Shown: piece after piece, positions 1 to 9,617 of the stretch
Layout: each line of letters begins with the position of its first letter
Numbering within the stretch: position 1 is the stretch's first letter
From: Kastovskya adunca ATA6-11-RM4
Lineage (GTDB): Bacteria > Cyanobacteriota > Cyanobacteriia > Cyanobacteriales > Coleofasciculaceae
NCBI GenBank assembly: GCA_019359445.1
Contig: JAHHHJ010000005.1
Coordinates: 124,001 to 188,000 of the forward strand
Length of the DNA stretch: 64,000 nt
Reading direction: 5' to 3'
The notes under the pieces: generated by a model
Told to the model about the DNA's origin: nothing
What the model saw: the letters and a program-made list of their open reading frames with translations, nothing else
The model's database searches: none
Program-made: the position numbers and the translations under genes

Positions 1-1724
1 TACCAGATATTAGTGCTGGTGAGGGGAAGTTAGAAGGTGCCACAGACTTCAAACTCGATCCCACTCGTCGCCCTAATGGTATTCGACTAATTAACGGTCG
101 CATTTTAGCCCGTGGCGCTAACAATGCATACAACGCTGATGAAAAGGGCTTGATTCTCGCCTCAGACTTGCCAGTCTATATCAAGGGAGAATTCAACCTC
201 CACCAAGAGTTCGGAACTACTACTAGGTTAGAAGAGTTCAAGGCTTCAGATGCATTAGCAGCTAATTACAACAACTTCTATACCCGTGGTAGTACGGGAG
301 CGAATAACAACCGTAATGACAAGTTTGCTTGCCGTCAAAACCAGCAAGGTTGCAGTGGTAACGGTGACCAGTGGCGTGCTGTAAGGATTCTCTCGGATGC
401 TGTCACCCTGCTATCAGGAGACTTCAAGGATGGTGTTCGCAGTAATGGTAGCTACGACGTAAACAACAATGCTGGGAACTTAGCTGTAGAAAAGCGTCTG
501 AAGAATGGCTTCTGGTGGAATGGGTTTGCTACCAGTAGACCTTACTGGAACACCACCCCCAACAGTGTTCCAGAACCAACAACACAGCTAACTTCCTATC
601 TAGCAAATGGTGTAACACCAATTCAACGTCGGGTAAACTTCCCTGAGTACCGAATGGAAATTTGCCGGAAGCTCCCAGTCTCCGAATGTACTCCCACTGA
701 CTGGGATTTGGCAGGAGCAGGTACAACTGCAACACCACCAGCAGCTCTAGCCGATCAAATCTATCCCCGTCGAGTTGCTTTTGATAGAGATCCGGTTTCT
801 AAAAATCTTCTTCCGGTTGGTGGCCCTTACCGACCTTTAGGGGTAGGTTGCCCAACTACTGGATGTATATACGGTGGTACAACAGTAGGTACTAACTATG
901 GCACCCCTAATGACAATGCCCTTTGGTTCTGGACAACAAATTCCACTACCAATCCAGGAGCAATCGGCGATCGCGTTTACACCGCAAACCGACCGCTGTT
1001 CTATCTACCTCCTGCGGATTTAAATAACGATGGTACCCCTGACCCTGACGGTCAACCCCTGTTAGTACCAGTACTACAGCTACACTCTCCAAACGGAGCA
1101 CCTGGTAATAACGGTACGGCTTTTAACGGTTACATCAACGACTCATGGATGCAGCGGGCTACAGAGACAAGATACAATGGCGTCTTCGTCATGGGCGACT
1201 CTCCCGCCAGACCAGCTAATGCTTCTTATGAAGCTGAGACTGGAGGCGGACTGGTTAACTTCCCACGTTTCTTAGAAGCCTGGGAGGCAGTAAATGAAGG
1301 CGCTCCAGCTGCAGCCAGAATCAATGGTAGCTTTATCCAATTCAAGAAGAGCCTCTTTGCTACTGCACCGTTTGAGGCAGTAGATAGCTTTACTGTAGAC
1401 AACTCCCTCTTTTTCGACGGTGCAAATCCTGACCATACCAGTGCGAACTTTGGCGGATTAAACGACTACAGATACAGAGGTGGTGGTGCTTCCCGACGAG
1501 CACCCTACTACCGCGCACCTGACCGGGCATGGGGTTATGATGTTGGCTTGCTGTCTCAGACTCCTGATTTATTCTCCAAACGATTTGCCTCACCGGATGT
1601 CGGTACTCCTAACGAGTACTACCGAGAAGTGGGTCGAGATGACCCCTGGGTTGAAAGCTTGCTGTGTGGAGTGCACGTCAATGACCCGGACGAGCCTGCT
1701 GTTGAGGGGCTGTCCTGTTCCTAA
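1..1724 (+). CDS. hpsA: HpsA-like hormogonium polysaccharide protein, 5' end outside the window
   Basis: The frame is open from the first bases of the window, so this is the C-terminal part (about 574 residues visible) of a larger protein. An internal TTG at 150 is not a credible start. The visible part is rich in Asn, Gly, Thr and Pro. It has scattered cysteines (for example in PTTGCIYGG and LLCGVH) and no membrane segment, as expected for a secreted or surface protein. HpsA is a large protein encoded ahead of pseudopilin genes in the hormogonium polysaccharide locus of filamentous cyanobacteria. The call rests mainly on the four prepilin-like genes that follow, the first only 58 bp downstream, and on the general composition. 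Another large surface protein linked to a type IV pilus or type II secretion-like apparatus is the alternative. Confidence 0.7.
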   Translation, partial: PDISAGEGKLEGATDFKLDPTRRPNGIRLINGRILARGANNAYNADEKGLILASDLPVYIKGEFNLHQEFGTTTRLEEFKASDALAANYNNFYTRGSTGANNNRNDKFACRQNQQGCSGNGDQWRAVRILSDAVTLLSGDFKDGVRSNGSYDVNNNAGNLAVEKRLKNGFWWNGFATSRPYWNTTPNSVPEPTTQLTSYLANGVTPIQRRVNFPEYRMEICRKLPVSECTPTDWDLAGAGTTATPPAALADQIYPRRVAFDRDPVSKNLLPVGGPYRPLGVGCPTTGCIYGGTTVGTNYGTPNDNALWFWTTNSTTNPGAIGDRVYTANRPLFYLPPADLNNDGTPDPDGQPLLVPVLQLHSPNGAPGNNGTAFNGYINDSWMQRATETRYNGVFVMGDSPARPANASYEAETGGGLVNFPRFLEAWEAVNEGAPAAARINGSFIQFKKSLFATAPFEAVDSFTVDNSLFFDGANPDHTSANFGGLNDYRYRGGGASRRAPYYRAPDRAWGYDVGLLSQTPDLFSKRFASPDVGTPNEYYREVGRDDPWVESLLCGVHVNDPDEPAVEGLSCS

Positions 1725-1782
1725 CCTCGATGATTACAGATAGTGAGGTAGCGTTTTTAAAGTCGTAGCTGGTGACCAAACG

Positions 1783-2514
1783 ATGATGAAGCTCAAACTA
1801 AAGCAACTTCCACCCCAACCCAGTCAGTCAGGTTTCACGATTATTGAGTGTTTACTGGCAATTATCATAGTGGGGATTTTGATGACAGGAATTGCGCCTG
1901 CTATTGCTCTTTCTGTAGCAACTAGAGTGCAGGCGCGACGGGTAGAAATAGGAACCCAAGCGGCTAAAGCTTATATCAACAGCGTCCGTGGTAACCCAGA
2001 CGCTGCTGTTAACCCGGACGCTGCGGCGATTACGGAAACAGTTTTCTTAGCGCCTGATGCTCAGAGAATTTTAACTGTAGACCCTCCTGCTGCCAGCACA
2101 AACATAGCTGCGCCCGCAGCTACTTTAGCCGCAGCAAGCTTAACCTGTGTCAATCTTGATAACACTGCTGGCTGTAGCACCAACAGTGCTAGAGACTTAG
2201 TAATTCAAGCATTTCGCAGTACCACTATCAACCCTCCTAGTTCCGACCCGGCAGTAAATGGAGCTGACAGAGCTAAAGGCTACCTTCTTGGGGTCAGAGT
2301 CTATCGAGCAGATGCCTTTGATGGTGGAAGCGCTCTTAACACTAGAGCTACTGTAGGTAGAGCAGGTAGACCATCAGCAACCTTTGCAGGGGGAGGTGGC
2401 GATCGTAAATCCCCATTGGTAGAAATGGTGACAGAGATTCCTCCCACTTCCAGTGATACCGCCTATAAGGATTTTTGCGATCGTCTCGGTGGCTGTAAAG
2501 CTCCTTCTCCATAA
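1783..2514 (+). CDS. hpsB: Pseudopilin, HpsB-like
   Basis: A 243-residue class-III-signal protein. A basic leader of 17 residues ends in Gly17. It is followed by FTIIE (Phe18, Glu22 at +5) and a hydrophobic helix, the classic substrate of prepilin peptidase PilD. The rest is a small globular domain with cysteines near the middle and at the end (CDRLGGC). HpsB-type pseudopilins are thought to form part of a type II secretion/type IV pilus-like machine that exports the gliding polysaccharide of hormogonia. The gene lies 58 bp after the hpsA-like gene and 65 bp before the next pseudopilin, so co-transcription is likely. The start is the first of two adjacent ATGs. Confidence 0.75.
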   Translation: MMKLKLKQLPPQPSQSGFTIIECLLAIIIVGILMTGIAPAIALSVATRVQARRVEIGTQAAKAYINSVRGNPDAAVNPDAAAITETVFLAPDAQRILTVDPPAASTNIAAPAATLAAASLTCVNLDNTAGCSTNSARDLVIQAFRSTTINPPSSDPAVNGADRAKGYLLGVRVYRADAFDGGSALNTRATVGRAGRPSATFAGGGGDRKSPLVEMVTEIPPTSSDTAYKDFCDRLGGCKAPSP

Positions 2515-2579
2515 ATCAGAAAACTGATAGTCAAACTTCAACAGCTCATTACTTGTAGGCACAGGGAGTAAACCGCAAA

Positions 2580-3542
2580 ATGACCGCTTTAATTAGATTT
2601 GTTCTTAACAGTCAGCCAAAGCGAAAACGATCTCAATTAGACGGAAACATTAGCGGCTTTACTCTAATTGAGCTGCTAGTTGGGCTACTTCTAGCATTCC
2701 TCGTCATTGGTCCTTTGCTAGGGTTCATGGTTAATATCCTGGATACAGACCGCAAAGAACAAGCCAAGACAACTTCAGAACAGGAAATTCAATCGGCATT
2801 AGATTACATTGCTAGAGACTTAGAGCAGGCTGTTTACATTTATGATGCGCCTGGAGTAGCGGCGATAGGAGCTCAACTGCCTCCTACGGTTGCACCTACC
2901 ACTGTCGATGGAGTCCCAGTTCTCGTATTTTGGAAGCGACAGTTCATACCAAATGCTTTTGACATGGGGGGCAGTACATTTGACGATGCATTTGTTTACT
3001 CCCTTGTTGCTTACTACCTGATTAAAGATAGTAGCTGTGTTGCTACCTCAACTTGGTCTTGTGCTGCTCGCATTGGTAGGTTTCAAATTAAAGATAGTGT
3101 GAATGCCTCAAATGGTGCGGAAGTGAGAGCTGCCGATCCAGGTTTTAAGCGTTTTGACCTCACCCTAAATAAGCCGACCCTGGCAGAGAAGATGAATCTT
3201 TGGACAAAAGGGACTAGTAATTACACTAGCAACGTTGATACTCTGATTGATTTTGTTGACCAAAGCACGACAGGGGGATTTCCTACACCATCTTGCCCAA
3301 CAGTTACACAGCAAGTACCTAGTTACACAGGCACTGGGGCAGTTGCCGCTCGATTTCAAACAAGTAGCTTCTACGCTTGTGTAGACTCAAGTAAAACAAC
3401 AGCGCAAGTTTTTCTAAGAGGTAACTCCTTAGCTCGCATCAGACCAAAAACTGCCGTTCCTACTTACAGTGCCAGTAACTCTGCCTATTTCCCTAGTGCC
3501 AATGTCACAGTGAAAGGACGTGGTTTACTCGGTGATAACTAA
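2580..3542 (+). CDS. hpsC: Pseudopilin, HpsC-like
   Basis: A 320-residue prepilin-like protein. The 26-residue leader is rich in Lys and Arg and ends in Gly26, followed by FTLIE (Glu31 at +5) and a hydrophobic helix. The long C-terminal domain resembles the GspJ/PilW class of minor pseudopilins and contains several cysteines (DSSCVA, STWSCAA, FYACVD) that could form disulfides outside the cytoplasm. Size and place, directly after the HpsB-like gene, fit HpsC of the hormogonium polysaccharide system. It probably acts in the tip complex of the pseudopilus in the cell envelope. Confidence 0.72.
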   Translation: MTALIRFVLNSQPKRKRSQLDGNISGFTLIELLVGLLLAFLVIGPLLGFMVNILDTDRKEQAKTTSEQEIQSALDYIARDLEQAVYIYDAPGVAAIGAQLPPTVAPTTVDGVPVLVFWKRQFIPNAFDMGGSTFDDAFVYSLVAYYLIKDSSCVATSTWSCAARIGRFQIKDSVNASNGAEVRAADPGFKRFDLTLNKPTLAEKMNLWTKGTSNYTSNVDTLIDFVDQSTTGGFPTPSCPTVTQQVPSYTGTGAVAARFQTSSFYACVDSSKTTAQVFLRGNSLARIRPKTAVPTYSASNSAYFPSANVTVKGRGLLGDN

Positions 3543-3597
3543 TTTCTAGAATTGTTAATCGAACAGCCACTTCCACATCAAAAGTTGGGTAGGTATT

Positions 3598-4314
3598 ATG
3601 AAAAACATAGCTTTATTACTAAATTTTATACAAAAGTCTCAAAACAGAAAAATTAAACACACAGAGTCGTTGCCTCAAAGCAATGCCGGGTTTACTCTTA
3701 TTGAACTCATAGTCGTCGTGGTAATGGTCGGCGTTTTAGCGACAATTGCTGCTCCGAGTTGGTTGACTTTTCTCAACCAACGACGAGCAAGTGCAACTAA
3801 TGACTTTATTTTTAGACAGTTACAGGAAGCTCAAAATCAAGCCAAAAAAACTAAACTAAGCTACAGCTTCAGTTTTAAGGTAGAAGGTGACACTCCCTTT
3901 GTGGCTGTTCATCGTCGGGATAACGCTTCACCTCAGTGGCAGTCCTTGGGTAAGGAGTTAGGAATCAAGCCTGGGCAAGTGATACTTGGTAGCAATATTA
4001 CTACCAGTACTGATGGTAGTGTTAGCAAAGAAAATAATGCTAGTTCTTCACTGATATATTCCACCTCAGGTAATGCTCCTGTCAGAACAATTACCTTTGA
4101 TTATTTAGGCAGTTTACCGCCTGAGTCAGATCTCGACGGCAATAATAATGGGACTTCTGAAGGTTTAATTATAGTGACAGCGGTACCTAGAGGAAGTAGT
4201 TCTAAAGAAGCAATCCCCTCAACACGGAGATGCGTCAAGGTAAGTACTCTTTTAGGCTCAATTCAAACAGGAAGAAAAATATCAGAATCAGGAGAAGTTC
4301 AATGCTTACCATGA
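3598..4314 (+). CDS. GspH/FimT-like pseudopilin (HpsD position)
   Basis: A 238-residue protein with a 31-residue leader ending in Gly31, then FTLIE (Glu36 at +5) and a hydrophobic helix. The segment APSWLTFLNQRRA right after the helix, and the short beta-rich domain ending in RRCVKVSTLLGSIQTG, are typical of GspH/FimT minor pseudopilins. It starts 55 bp after hpsC, with AGG a few bases before the ATG, and is followed by a hairpin with a T-run, so it is probably the last gene of the hps operon here. It is a paralogue of the next gene, with which it shares the APSWLTFLN motif and the C-terminal VSTLxGxxxT motif. Confidence 0.75.
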   Translation: MKNIALLLNFIQKSQNRKIKHTESLPQSNAGFTLIELIVVVVMVGVLATIAAPSWLTFLNQRRASATNDFIFRQLQEAQNQAKKTKLSYSFSFKVEGDTPFVAVHRRDNASPQWQSLGKELGIKPGQVILGSNITTSTDGSVSKENNASSSLIYSTSGNAPVRTITFDYLGSLPPESDLDGNNNGTSEGLIIVTAVPRGSSSKEAIPSTRRCVKVSTLLGSIQTGRKISESGEVQCLP

Positions 4315-4362
4315 ATATAAAAAAATAGTTTATAACAGCATTATTTTATAAAAAGACAACCT

Positions 4363-4396
4363 AAAAGGCTCTGATGTTTTCAACTCAGAGCTTTTT
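4363..4396 (+). terminator. Rho-independent terminator of the pseudopilin operon
   Basis: A 7-bp perfect stem (GCTCTGA with TCAGAGC), extended by A/T pairs, around a 10-base loop and followed by a T-run. It lies about 50 bp after the stop of the GspH-like gene and separates it from the next pseudopilin gene. Confidence 0.75.
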
Positions 4397-4525
4397 GCTT
4401 TTCAGGGTTTTTACTGTTTTTTCTCCAGTTAATGAAAGTAAAACTTGTATAGACTCTCAATGAATTTCAAACTTTTGAATAAATTGAGTTAGCCGAGAAA
4501 GTTTTAAATATCAGGGTGGTTCTAA

Positions 4526-5131
4526 GTGAGACGTTGCTCTTTTATCGGCAAAGGACTGCATTCATCAACAGCTGGATATACGCTCCTGGAACTTATCATT
4601 GTAGGAGTGCTGATTGGGATTTTGGGCGCGATCGCTGCTCCGAGTTGGCTGACGTTTTTGAACCTTCAAACCCTCAACACTGGTCAAAATCAAGTCTATC
4701 GAGCCATGCAAGCCGCTCAAAGCAACGCCAAGCGAGACAAACTAACTTGGCAAACAAGCTTTCAAGAAGTAACAGTTAATGACAGGGTTGTTGTGCAGTG
4801 GGCAGTACATCCGGCTAAACCAGGAACATTTATTCCGTCAGGGGTTAGGTGGAATAATCTTGGAACAAATCTTCGCATCGATAAAAAGAAGAACGATAAA
4901 GGTGAATATGAGACAACCCTTGACAGCCCAGGAAACAAAACAATAGAAGGGCCTTGGAGAGTTCAGTTTAACTACCACGGCAATACTAACGGGCAGCTAG
5001 GGAGGATTGCGCTACGCACTCCGTACACTGGCAAAATAAAGCGTTGCGTTATTGTCTCTACTCTGATTGGGACAGTACGCACGGCAAAAGAGCGTCCTAA
5101 ACCAAATAAAGAGGGTAAATATTGCTATTAA
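4526..5131 (+). CDS. Second GspH/FimT-like pseudopilin
   Basis: A 201-residue protein starting at GTG. An in-frame TAA lies immediately upstream, so no longer form is possible. The leader ends in Gly17, followed by YTLLE (Glu22 at +5), a hydrophobic helix and the same APSWLTFLN segment as the preceding pseudopilin. The C-terminal motif VIVSTLIGTVRTAKE also matches, so the two genes are a divergent tandem duplication. It has its own upstream region of about 200 bp after the terminator and may be transcribed separately. The likely role is as a minor pseudopilin of the same secretion or pilus apparatus. Confidence 0.72.
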   Translation: MRRCSFIGKGLHSSTAGYTLLELIIVGVLIGILGAIAAPSWLTFLNLQTLNTGQNQVYRAMQAAQSNAKRDKLTWQTSFQEVTVNDRVVVQWAVHPAKPGTFIPSGVRWNNLGTNLRIDKKKNDKGEYETTLDSPGNKTIEGPWRVQFNYHGNTNGQLGRIALRTPYTGKIKRCVIVSTLIGTVRTAKERPKPNKEGKYCY

Positions 5132-5258
5132 ATTGAGCAGCGAGGTCAGTCATTAGTTCTGACAATACCCGCAGCGCTGAAGCCAGAGGCTATAGGTAAA
5201 CAAACCTGCCGACTCAAGCCCTCTGCTTTAGACTACATAGACAGGTTTTGAATACAAT

Positions 5259-5349
5259 AGCCCCAGGATATGCGCCATGGGGCTTAAGTTGAATATCACT
5301 GAAACAAACTGGGGCTAGATCCCCGACCTCATTAAGAAGTCAGGGATCT
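5259..5349. repeat. Two neighbouring intergenic palindromes
   Basis: The first hairpin pairs AGCCCCA (5259-5265) with TGGGGCT (5278-5284). The second (5317-5349) pairs AGATCCC near its left end with GGGATCT at its right end. The second resembles the AGATCCCCGACTTC/GAAGTCGGGGATCT palindrome often scattered through filamentous cyanobacterial genomes, here with two changed bases. The region lies between two converging genes, so it may also stop transcription. Confidence 0.55.
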
Positions 5350-5427
5350 GAGCAACAAGCTTTGCTTAAGTCAGTGCCTTTGGGCTTGAGTTGATCCTCT
5401 TTTCACCCGTCCTACAAAGATCATTCC

Positions 5428-7728
5428 CTATTGCCCAGCTTGCCGCATCGCTGCGGCTGTTTTCTCCCGGTCTAACTTCAACACCAGCACGCCCAAAGGA
5501 GGCAAGCACAAATCCAGGGAGTAGGGACGAGTGTGGAACGACCATTCATCCGTCCACTTCCCGCCCAGATTCCCCATATTGCTGCCACCGTACTCGCGGG
5601 CGTCGCTGTTGAAGAGTTCGGTGTAGAACCCTGGCTGCGGTACGCCGACGCGGTAATGGCTGTGAGGTTGCGGTGTGAAGTTGCAGACGGTGACGATAAA
5701 CTCCTCGGAATCTTTAGCGTAACGAATAAACGAGACAACACTATGGCGATTGTCGCTACAGTCAATCCACTCAAAGCCATCTTGACTAAAATCTTGAGTG
5801 TGGAGTGCGATTTCTTGTTTATATAGCTGATTCAACTCAGTCATAAACTGCTTGAGTTGTTGATGGGAGGAGTACTGCAACAAGTGCCACTCCAAGTCTC
5901 CCCAGACATTCCACTCACTCCACTGACCAAACTCCATGCTCATGAAGAGAGTCTTCTTGCCAGGGTGAGTAAACATGTAGGCAAATAAACAGCGCACATT
6001 GGCAAACTTTTGCCACTCATCACCCGGTATCTTTCCTAGAAGATTGCTCTTGCCATGAACTACCTCATCGTGAGACAGCGCCAGCATAAAATTTTCTGTA
6101 AACGCATACCAGATGCTAAAGGTGACGTTGTTTTGATGGAACTGGCGGAACCAGGGGTCCATGCTGAAGTAGTCCAGCATGTCGTGCATCCAGCCCATGT
6201 TCCACTTCAAGTTGAAGCCTAAGCCGCCGACGTAGGTTGGCCAAGATACCATTGGCCATTCTGTGGACTCTTCCGCAATTGAGAGCACGCCGGGAAAGTA
6301 GCTAAAAATGATGTGGTTAGTCTGGCGCAGGAAGTCAGCCGCCTCAATATTTTCTCGACCACCGTATTGATTTGGGAGCCATTCCCCTTCAGGACGGAGG
6401 TAATCGAGGTAAAGCATGGAAGCCACTGCGTCTACCCGAATGCCGTCAATGTGATATTTATCAAACCAGAACAGGGCATTGGCTGCAAGGAAGTTCCGGA
6501 CTTCGTTGCGGTTATAGTTGAAGACTAAGGTGCCCCACTCTTTATGCTCGCCCTTGCGGGGGTCAGCGTGTTCGTAAAGGTGGGTGCCATCAAAAAAGGC
6601 TAACCCGTGACCATCTTTAGGGAAGTGACCAGGTACCCAATCCACAATGACACCAATGCCGTTTTCGTGGCACTGGTCTACAAAATACATAAAGTCTTCT
6701 GGCGTTCCATAGCGAGACGTGCAGGCATAGTACCCTGTTACCTGATACCCCCAAGACCCATCAAAGGGATGCTCGGCAATTGGTAGCAGCTCAATATGGG
6801 TAAATCCTGAGTCTTTAACATAGGGAATTAGCTGTTCTGCCAGTTCCCGGTAAGTGAGGAAACGCGCTCCCGGTTTTAGTTCTGAGACAGTAACGACTGG
6901 GGCATCCTCACCGTTAGGCAGTTTGGCGGGTTCAGTAGAAGAGCCATGGAGCCAGGAACCCAGGTGAACTTCATAAACAGAAATTGGCTGCGTCAGGGGT
7001 TCGGTATGACGCCGCTGTTCCATCCACTCAGTATCGTTCCACTTGTAAGTATTGAGGTCAGTAACAATCGATGCGGTCTTTGGTCGCACCTCTTGATAAA
7101 AACCGTAGGGATCTGACTTTTCGTAGATGTGACCGTCGTAGTTTTTGATCTCATACTTGTAGCGATCGCCAGCGCTCAATCCAGGAATAAATAAATCCCA
7201 AATGCCGGTATGACCTTTCCGCATCTGGTGTTTTCGCCCATCCCAGAAATTAAAGTCTCCCATGACGGAGACATTACGGGCATTAGGTGCCCAGAGAGCA
7301 AAGTAAACACCTTTGACACCGTTGATTTCTGCCAAGTGAGCGCCGAGTTTTTCGTAAATTCGATGATGGTTCCCTTCACTGAATAAATGCAGGTCAAAGT
7401 CAGTCAGTAGGGGAGAGGGAAAAGCGTAGGGGTCGTAGATGACTCGTTCGTGTTCTCCTTCCTGGATGCGTAGCTGATAATTTACAAGTTCAGGTGCTTC
7501 AATCATGCACTCAAAAAAATGAGGATGATGCACCGATTGCATAGGATACTCTTTTCGCTCTTCTGGACGAACGACCCAGACCGCATCGGCATTGGGTAGA
7601 TAGGCTCTTACCACCCAGCTAGTTTTGCCATTCTGCTCAATCAGATGGGAACCCAGGACTTCAAAAGGGTCATGATGTTGGTTCCAAACAATTTTGTCAA
7701 TTTGGTCAGGGGCAATCGTTGGGGACAT
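5428..7728 (-). CDS. glgB: 1,4-alpha-glucan branching enzyme
   Basis: A 766-residue GH13 enzyme that cuts alpha-1,4 glucan chains and reattaches them through alpha-1,6 bonds in glycogen synthesis. An N-terminal extra domain (about 1-120) is followed by a CBM48-type domain (about 125-220, [22 protein letters not shown]). The catalytic barrel follows, with Asp433 in RVDAVASML as nucleophile and Glu486 in IAEEST as acid/base, and then a C-terminal beta domain. Length and motif order match cyanobacterial GlgB. The gene is transcribed alone and converges with the pseudopilin gene. The start [13 protein letters not shown] agrees with the family. Confidence 0.97.
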   Translation of the reverse strand: MSPTIAPDQIDKIVWNQHHDPFEVLGSHLIEQNGKTSWVVRAYLPNADAVWVVRPEERKEYPMQSVHHPHFFECMIEAPELVNYQLRIQEGEHERVIYDPYAFPSPLLTDFDLHLFSEGNHHRIYEKLGAHLAEINGVKGVYFALWAPNARNVSVMGDFNFWDGRKHQMRKGHTGIWDLFIPGLSAGDRYKYEIKNYDGHIYEKSDPYGFYQEVRPKTASIVTDLNTYKWNDTEWMEQRRHTEPLTQPISVYEVHLGSWLHGSSTEPAKLPNGEDAPVVTVSELKPGARFLTYRELAEQLIPYVKDSGFTHIELLPIAEHPFDGSWGYQVTGYYACTSRYGTPEDFMYFVDQCHENGIGVIVDWVPGHFPKDGHGLAFFDGTHLYEHADPRKGEHKEWGTLVFNYNRNEVRNFLAANALFWFDKYHIDGIRVDAVASMLYLDYLRPEGEWLPNQYGGRENIEAADFLRQTNHIIFSYFPGVLSIAEESTEWPMVSWPTYVGGLGFNLKWNMGWMHDMLDYFSMDPWFRQFHQNNVTFSIWYAFTENFMLALSHDEVVHGKSNLLGKIPGDEWQKFANVRCLFAYMFTHPGKKTLFMSMEFGQWSEWNVWGDLEWHLLQYSSHQQLKQFMTELNQLYKQEIALHTQDFSQDGFEWIDCSDNRHSVVSFIRYAKDSEEFIVTVCNFTPQPHSHYRVGVPQPGFYTELFNSDAREYGGSNMGNLGGKWTDEWSFHTRPYSLDLCLPPLGVLVLKLDREKTAAAMRQAGQ

Positions 7729-8076
7729 TCAGCTATCTACCTCAATGAACATTGGTCAAGAGCGCTTCAATTGTAATATTTATATACATTTTTGCTTTTT
7801 TCTACAGAGCTTTATCCAGCCTAGTAGAGCAGCAGGATTCCATAAATATTGCTAATAGTGTATTTCTATCTTGCCAATCCCTCTAACGTTGAAGTGGGTT
7901 ATCAGCGACGGGGCAAGAAATTTTTAGAATTACTTTAAATGCGATCGCCTGTTGTAAAATCCACTACCGAGCATCACATCACTAGTGGTCTATCGCCACA
8001 GTTCTGATCGGTTATACCAGAAAGGGTAGTCGCGTCTAGTAAAGGTTCTCCCTCTTCAAACATCAAGCCTATGTGC
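7729..8076. other. 348-bp intergenic region upstream of glgB
   Basis: A/T-rich next to the glgB start, with one HIP1 site. No convincing small gene was seen. It must hold the glgB promoter and the 3' region of the small gene at 8077. Confidence 0.5.
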
Positions 8077-8376
8077 TTAAAACGGAGTCACAGTTCTCAG
8101 AAAATTACGTAGACGCAACAAAAAGATATTTCGCCGAATGTCAGGACTCAACTGCGGTGGGGTTGAACGCTGTGCCAACTCTGCTTGCAGTTGGGCATAT
8201 TCAGCCGCTGTCAGAGGCTTGCCATCAATTGGCGATCGCGCCTCCGTAATAATCTCTGTTCGCAGCACCTCTTCTGGCGTCTCTTCTGGTGGCGGTAGTG
8301 CTCCTACGGGTGCAGTCACAGCGATCGCTAATCCCCACCCAAAAAGTAATTGTAGGGGAAATTGAGAGTTTTTCAT
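8077..8376 (-). CDS. Small secreted protein of unknown function
   Basis: A 99-residue protein from the chosen ATG at 8376, which has CGGAG about 9 bases upstream. An ATG 27 bases further out is possible. A short basic N-terminus (MKNSQF) and a hydrophobic stretch ending around TAPVGALPPP look like a signal peptide. The mature part contains EEVLRTEIITEARSPIDG and LTAAEYAQLQAEL, a pattern seen in a small conserved cyanobacterial family without assigned function. The C-terminus is basic and helical. Its ATG overlaps the stop of a short open frame upstream by four bases. Confidence 0.65.
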   Translation of the reverse strand: MKNSQFPLQLLFGWGLAIAVTAPVGALPPPEETPEEVLRTEIITEARSPIDGKPLTAAEYAQLQAELAQRSTPPQLSPDIRRNIFLLRLRNFLRTVTPF

Positions 8377-8576
8377 GCACCTAATCGCTCCGTGAATAGC
8401 CAAGGATAGGCAGGCTTAACGATATGGAGGAATCCAAGGGCTAGAGGACTCAAAAGCACCATTGCTCTATCCGCCTGCGCTAAAGTAGTCTCCAACTCAA
8501 TCACCCTAATTTTGAAGAGTGATCGCCCAACCCGTTCATTGCACCCTTTAGCCGTTCTGCCGTCTAAGAACCTGAA
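8373..8576 (-). other. Possible small or decayed ORF overlapping the next gene
   Basis: An open frame of 67 codons, too short for a confident call. It ends in TGA, which overlaps the ATG of the 8077-8376 gene as ATGA, the arrangement of translationally coupled genes. The first usable start is GTG at 8504 (43 residues). The frame upstream of that still reads plausibly (LDGRTAKGCNERVGRSLFKI), so this may be the 3' remnant of a longer gene. A hydrophobic stretch (AMVLLSPLALGFLHIV) is present. The family was not recognised. Confidence 0.3.
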
Positions 8577-8777
8577 TCACTAATCAACTGAACATAAGAT
8601 AAGTTGATCTGCTTTTTCTGTCCCCACCCATAATTAACAGCGTTTAGATCGTCAAAATATTGGAATAACAGAGGTAGGGGCAGCAAATTTTCAAGCTAAC
8701 CCTCCTCTATCTTGTAGGACATGTAGACTGCTTCTACTTCTAACAGCAGTTTTTCATTTTGTCCTTAGGCATAATGT

Positions 8778-8806
8778 ACGACCCCAGACAGTTGCCTGGG
8801 AGTCGT
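8778..8806. repeat. Hairpin with one bulge, intergenic
   Basis: ACGAC-CCCAG pairs with CTGGG-A-GTCGT around an 8-base loop. It lies downstream of the small lipoprotein gene in that gene's direction but has no T-run, so it may be an RNA 3' end or only a repeat. The remaining sequence between 8577 and 8885 shows nothing else. Confidence 0.4.
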
Positions 8807-8885
8807 AAGTCTGTAAGGTAGCAATCTACTGTGTTTTATTTGGTGCTATGAAAGCAACGATATAGCCCTACACGATTGTTACGAG

Positions 8886-9020
8886 CTAGGGGGCACCAGC
8901 AGGAGACACAGTCTCTATAGGAGATGGCTCAATCGTTTCATCTTCTGCCGCCTGGTCACAGGCTCCTAAGGTAGTAGCCACGGCAAGTACAAGAGCCAAG
9001 CTGAGTAATTTTTTATTCAT
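8886..9020 (-). CDS. Very small lipoprotein
   Basis: A 44-residue protein from the ATG at 9020, which has a strong GAGGAG ribosome site close upstream. An in-frame longer start adds 16 residues and is unlikely. MNKKLLSLALVLAVATTLGAC is a lipoprotein signal peptide with an LGAC lipobox. The mature peptide of about 24 residues is acidic and Pro-rich. This resembles small entericidin-like lipoproteins in size only, and no function can be assigned. Confidence 0.6.
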   Translation of the reverse strand: MNKKLLSLALVLAVATTLGACDQAAEDETIEPSPIETVSPAGAP

Positions 9021-9608
9021 ACACTCCTCTTCAAAGGACGGCTGTAAAGGGAAATTTCGCCAGTCCATTACAATTCTATAGTTTTATCATGGTTGCTTGC
9101 TTTTTCCGCTATCCCGCTGGAAAGATTCAACTTCAGTCAGTCCATTCTTCAACTTTTTGGGGAACAAGGATTGAGCGACTAGCTTATGTATGCCTTGCTA
9201 TCAAAAGCTTGCCCGATCATGGCAGAACCATGAACAACAGATTAATCAATAACTAAATCGCGCCAATTTTTTGTTGTTTCAAATACAATCTTCAATAAAA
9301 GCATCCAGTAGATTAATAAAACTTGCTGATTAGGGTGTAGACCTCATGAGCAATCGCAGGCTAGTACAGGCTTCTAGGGTTTGCATGGTGTCATTGCACT
9401 TTTCCTAACTTAGACATAGGTGACCTTTCGGAAACGTTAACTTGGTAGCACAGCAACAGTTACTAGTTTTTTAAGAAACCTATTGGCAAGCCTTGAAGCG
9501 GTCTCAGGCAATGCGCTGCTACCGGAAACTGAGAAATGTCCCCGAAGAACCTCTCAGGTAACATTACAACCCTCCCGATCCGTCTAGGCATTTAGAGTCG
9601 TCAATGTC
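9021..9608. other. Intergenic region between divergent genes
   Basis: About 590 bp separate the lipoprotein gene (minus) from the histidine kinase gene (plus). No ORF with codon structure, tRNA or repeat was found. It presumably contains both promoters. Confidence 0.45.
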
Positions 9609-9617
9609 TTGACTATT

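Noticed and set aside
9021-9608. tRNA or small RNA in this and other long spacers
   Set aside because: No cloverleaf arms or T-loop GGTTCGAATCC-type sequence was seen in any spacer of the window.
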